Part shown: positions 62,697-64,000 of the stretch, piece after piece
How positions within the stretch are numbered: position 1 is the first letter of the stretch
Layout of the letters: every line of letters starts with the position of its first letter
Assembly: GCF_006274605.1 (NCBI RefSeq)
Contig: NZ_CP040846.1
Span: forward strand, 1,185,041-1,249,040
From: Thermococcus indicus
Lineage (GTDB): Archaea > Methanobacteriota_B > Thermococci > Thermococcales > Thermococcaceae
Direction of reading: 5' to 3'
Length of the DNA: 64,000 nucleotides
Notes under the pieces: generated by a model
The model's database searches: none
Seen by the model: the letters and a program-made list of their open reading frames with translations, nothing else
What the model was told of the DNA's origin: nothing
Made by a program: the position numbers and the translations under genes

Positions 62697-63314
62697 TTAT
62701 CTTTCTCTCTTCAGTTCCTTCACCATTCTGTAGAACTCATAAGTCCGCCCCTCGAGTCCTACGGTGTGCTCCCTCTCAACGGAGTAGCCGAGCTTTTTGT
62801 AGACGGCAATGGCGACCTTGTTTTCCCTCTCAACGTCGAGGGCTATCCTTTTTGCCCCGCTCTCCCTCGCCAGCTCCTCAGCCTTCAGCATCAGGGCCTT
62901 TCCTATCTTTCTCCCGCGAAATTCTGGATAAACGGCAACGTTGCTGACGTAGTAGTCCCCTTCTTCAAGCCTGCCGGAGCCCCCTCCAGCGCTCAGAAAA
63001 GCCGGGAGCCTCTTTAGAAAGTCGAAGCCAAGGGTCTTCATCATCAGCCAGCCCGTTCTTTTCTCCTCCCTCTCTTTGGTCTTCCAGTCGTAGCTCAGGA
63101 GCATTCCGGCTATTTGGCCTTCGTAAACCGCAAAGACAACGTGCTCGTGGCTGAAGAGGTTGGCCTTTTCAATGAAGAGCCTCTCGAAGACCTCCCGGAA
63201 TTTCGGCCCGAGGAGTGCCGGAAAGTACTCCGGCGCGGAGATCTCCATAAGCCTCACGAAGTGCTCGGCCTCGGTTTTCTTCCCTTCTCCGGTCGTGAGA
63301 ATTATCTTGGTCAT
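62697..63314 (-). CDS. GNAT-family N-acetyltransferase
   Basis: The product is 205 aa. The acetyl-CoA motif is VAVYPEFRGRKIGKALMLKAEE, preceded by a conserved DYYVSN strand and followed by VAIAVYKKLGYSVERE. The substrate is unknown. It faces the ATPase gene tail to tail with a short gap. Confidence 0.82.
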   Translation of the reverse strand: MTKIILTTGEGKKTEAEHFVRLMEISAPEYFPALLGPKFREVFERLFIEKANLFSHEHVVFAVYEGQIAGMLLSYDWKTKEREEKRTGWLMMKTLGFDFLKRLPAFLSAGGGSGRLEEGDYYVSNVAVYPEFRGRKIGKALMLKAEELARESGAKRIALDVERENKVAIAVYKKLGYSVEREHTVGLEGRTYEFYRMVKELKRER

Positions 63315-63367
63315 AATAATTTTTATGAGTGGTTTTCATTAATAATCATTTTGGGAGCGGTGCACCT

Positions 63368-63613
63368 ATGGCGATCAAAATGCAGGTACTCAAGAGGTTC
63401 CTCTCCACACTTTCTCTGGGCTACATTCTCTTCTTCTACTCGGAGATGATGTCCTGGACGCGGTGGAGGCTGGATGATACCTTCTTGGGACTCATAATGA
63501 CGTGGCTTGTCTATTCGGTTCTGGCCTTCTTTGTGCTGCTCATGGTGAATCGATTCAGGGTAGGGGACGTTTACTCAGTTTCCTTGTGGGGCGGTCTTTG
63601 GTTGGCTCGTTGA
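63368..63613 (+). pseudogene. Small membrane protein, probably frameshifted at its C-terminal part
   Basis: Starting at MAIKMQVLKRFLSTLSLGYI, two membrane segments follow (ILFFYSEMM, TWLVYSVLAFFVLLMV). The frame stops at 63613 after VYSVSLWGGLWLAR. One added G in the run 63588-63591 changes this to VYSVSLWGAVFGWLVDG, a good fit to a Thermococcales membrane family that I recall continuing GALFGWLVEG. Downstream sequence (to about 63788) then reads through with weaker resemblance. It is either a base error or a decaying gene. Confidence 0.5.
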
Positions 63614-63793
63614 TGGCCTCACCAGGTTAGCGAGTTTTGGGTTCTCTTTTACTCAATTTGTTTTCGTTAATTGGAGTCATTTTTCAACGGTTAGAATCTT
63701 TTTTTTTCATTTTGGTTATAAATTACTATCAAAGAGAAAAACTTTTAAGGACTTGGATTTTATGTCCATTGAAAACTCTTGGAGGTGAGTCCC
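63614..63793. other. AT-rich intergenic region or decayed gene end
   Basis: It has long T-runs (for example TTTTTTTTCATTTT near 63700) that could be a terminator, then a TATA-like ACTTTTAAGG near 63741 before the last gene. It may include the frameshifted end of the membrane gene. Confidence 0.4.
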
Positions 63794-64000
63794 TTGAAGT
63801 GGCGTCCTTTGGTGGCAGTCCTCTTGGGACTGCTCCTGCTTGGAGTGACGGCTGGAAGTGCCATGGCAATGCCATTTCAGAAGGAGCCTATAAAGCCTCA
63901 GAACCAAGTTGGACTTGGAAGTGTAGTTATGACTCGCTTGGAAAGCACTAGTGGGGCAATTATAGAGAAGCACCGCCAGTACATTGGGACAGGAGCTGGT
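63794..64000 (+). CDS. Secreted protein, 3' part beyond the window
   Basis: A TTG start at 63794 follows GGAGGTGAGTCCC. The translation is a signal peptide (LVAVLLGLLLLGVTAGSAMA), then a mature part MPFQKEPIKPQNQVGLG and on to the window end, open for 69 codons. The family cannot be judged from this length. Confidence 0.65.
   Translation, partial: MKWRPLVAVLLGLLLLGVTAGSAMAMPFQKEPIKPQNQVGLGSVVMTRLESTSGAIIEKHRQYIGTGAG

Overview
The window reads as chromosomal DNA of a hyperthermophilic archaeon of the order Thermococcales, most likely a Thermococcus. This is inferred from protein content and signals: a GltTk-type aspartate transporter, the superoxide reductase/rubredoxin/NROR/rubrerythrin pathway, DPSL, archaeal AlaX, two-subunit 2-oxoacid:ferredoxin oxidoreductase, GGTGA-type ribosome binding sites a few bases before ATG/GTG/TTG starts, TATA boxes, and chains of genes overlapping by ATGA. 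No rRNA or tRNA gene was seen.

Layout. 1-7.2 kb is housekeeping: a biotin-dependent carboxyltransferase cut by the left edge, fructose-bisphosphate aldolase with a Tgr-like operator, biotin protein ligase, an amino-acid symporter, a surface protein and AlaX. 7.2-18.1 kb is an AT-richer accessory island. It holds a giant Cas4-like-nuclease/SF1-helicase fusion broken by one frameshift, an apparent operon of ADP-ribosylglycohydrolase, TPR protein and Fe-S HhH-GPD glycosylase, and a RelE-like toxin facing a small antitoxin-like gene tail to tail inside a perfect 114-bp inverted repeat. The surrounding noncoding DNA is crowded with palindromes.

18.0-29.8 kb is a type III-A CRISPR system, all on the minus strand: a 42-repeat array, then cas6-cas10-csm2-csm3-csm4-csm5-csx1, then a 6-repeat array and a cas1 fragment. 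There is no intact adaptation gene. Cas10 keeps both its HD and GGDD motifs and Csx1 keeps its HEPN motif, so cyclic-oligoadenylate signalling is expected to work. A run of 20 consecutive repeats in the large array carries a different end sequence.

30.1-37.3 kb holds TrmG10, a five-gene operon pairing two secreted or anchored proteins with an ABC exporter, and a sulfite-oxidase-like molybdoprotein. 31.3-46.2 kb is dominated by oxygen and iron defence: seven ferritin-like proteins (including DPSL, a shell-less encapsulated-ferritin homologue and rubrerythrin), a PerR/Fur-like regulator with a paired operator, superoxide reductase, rubredoxin, NROR, a flavodiiron protein and a peroxiredoxin. 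46-52 kb holds a 2-oxoacid oxidoreductase pair, an MsrA-MsrB fusion, membrane proteins and an anion permease.

52.3-60.2 kb is an iron-uptake operon behind two DtxR-type boxes: feoA, a second feoA, feoB, a HemN/HemW-like radical SAM enzyme, an FecBCD-type ABC importer, a frameshifted flavodoxin and an FeoC-like protein. This could be a ferrous-iron plus heme or chelate acquisition module. 60.2-62.7 kb is a CadC/SmtB repressor and a zinc/cadmium P-type ATPase, also split by one base. The window ends in a GNAT, a broken small membrane gene and the start of a secreted protein. Three clear genes and a possible fourth break by the same kind of -1 shift, so base errors in the assembly should be excluded before calling them pseudogenes.
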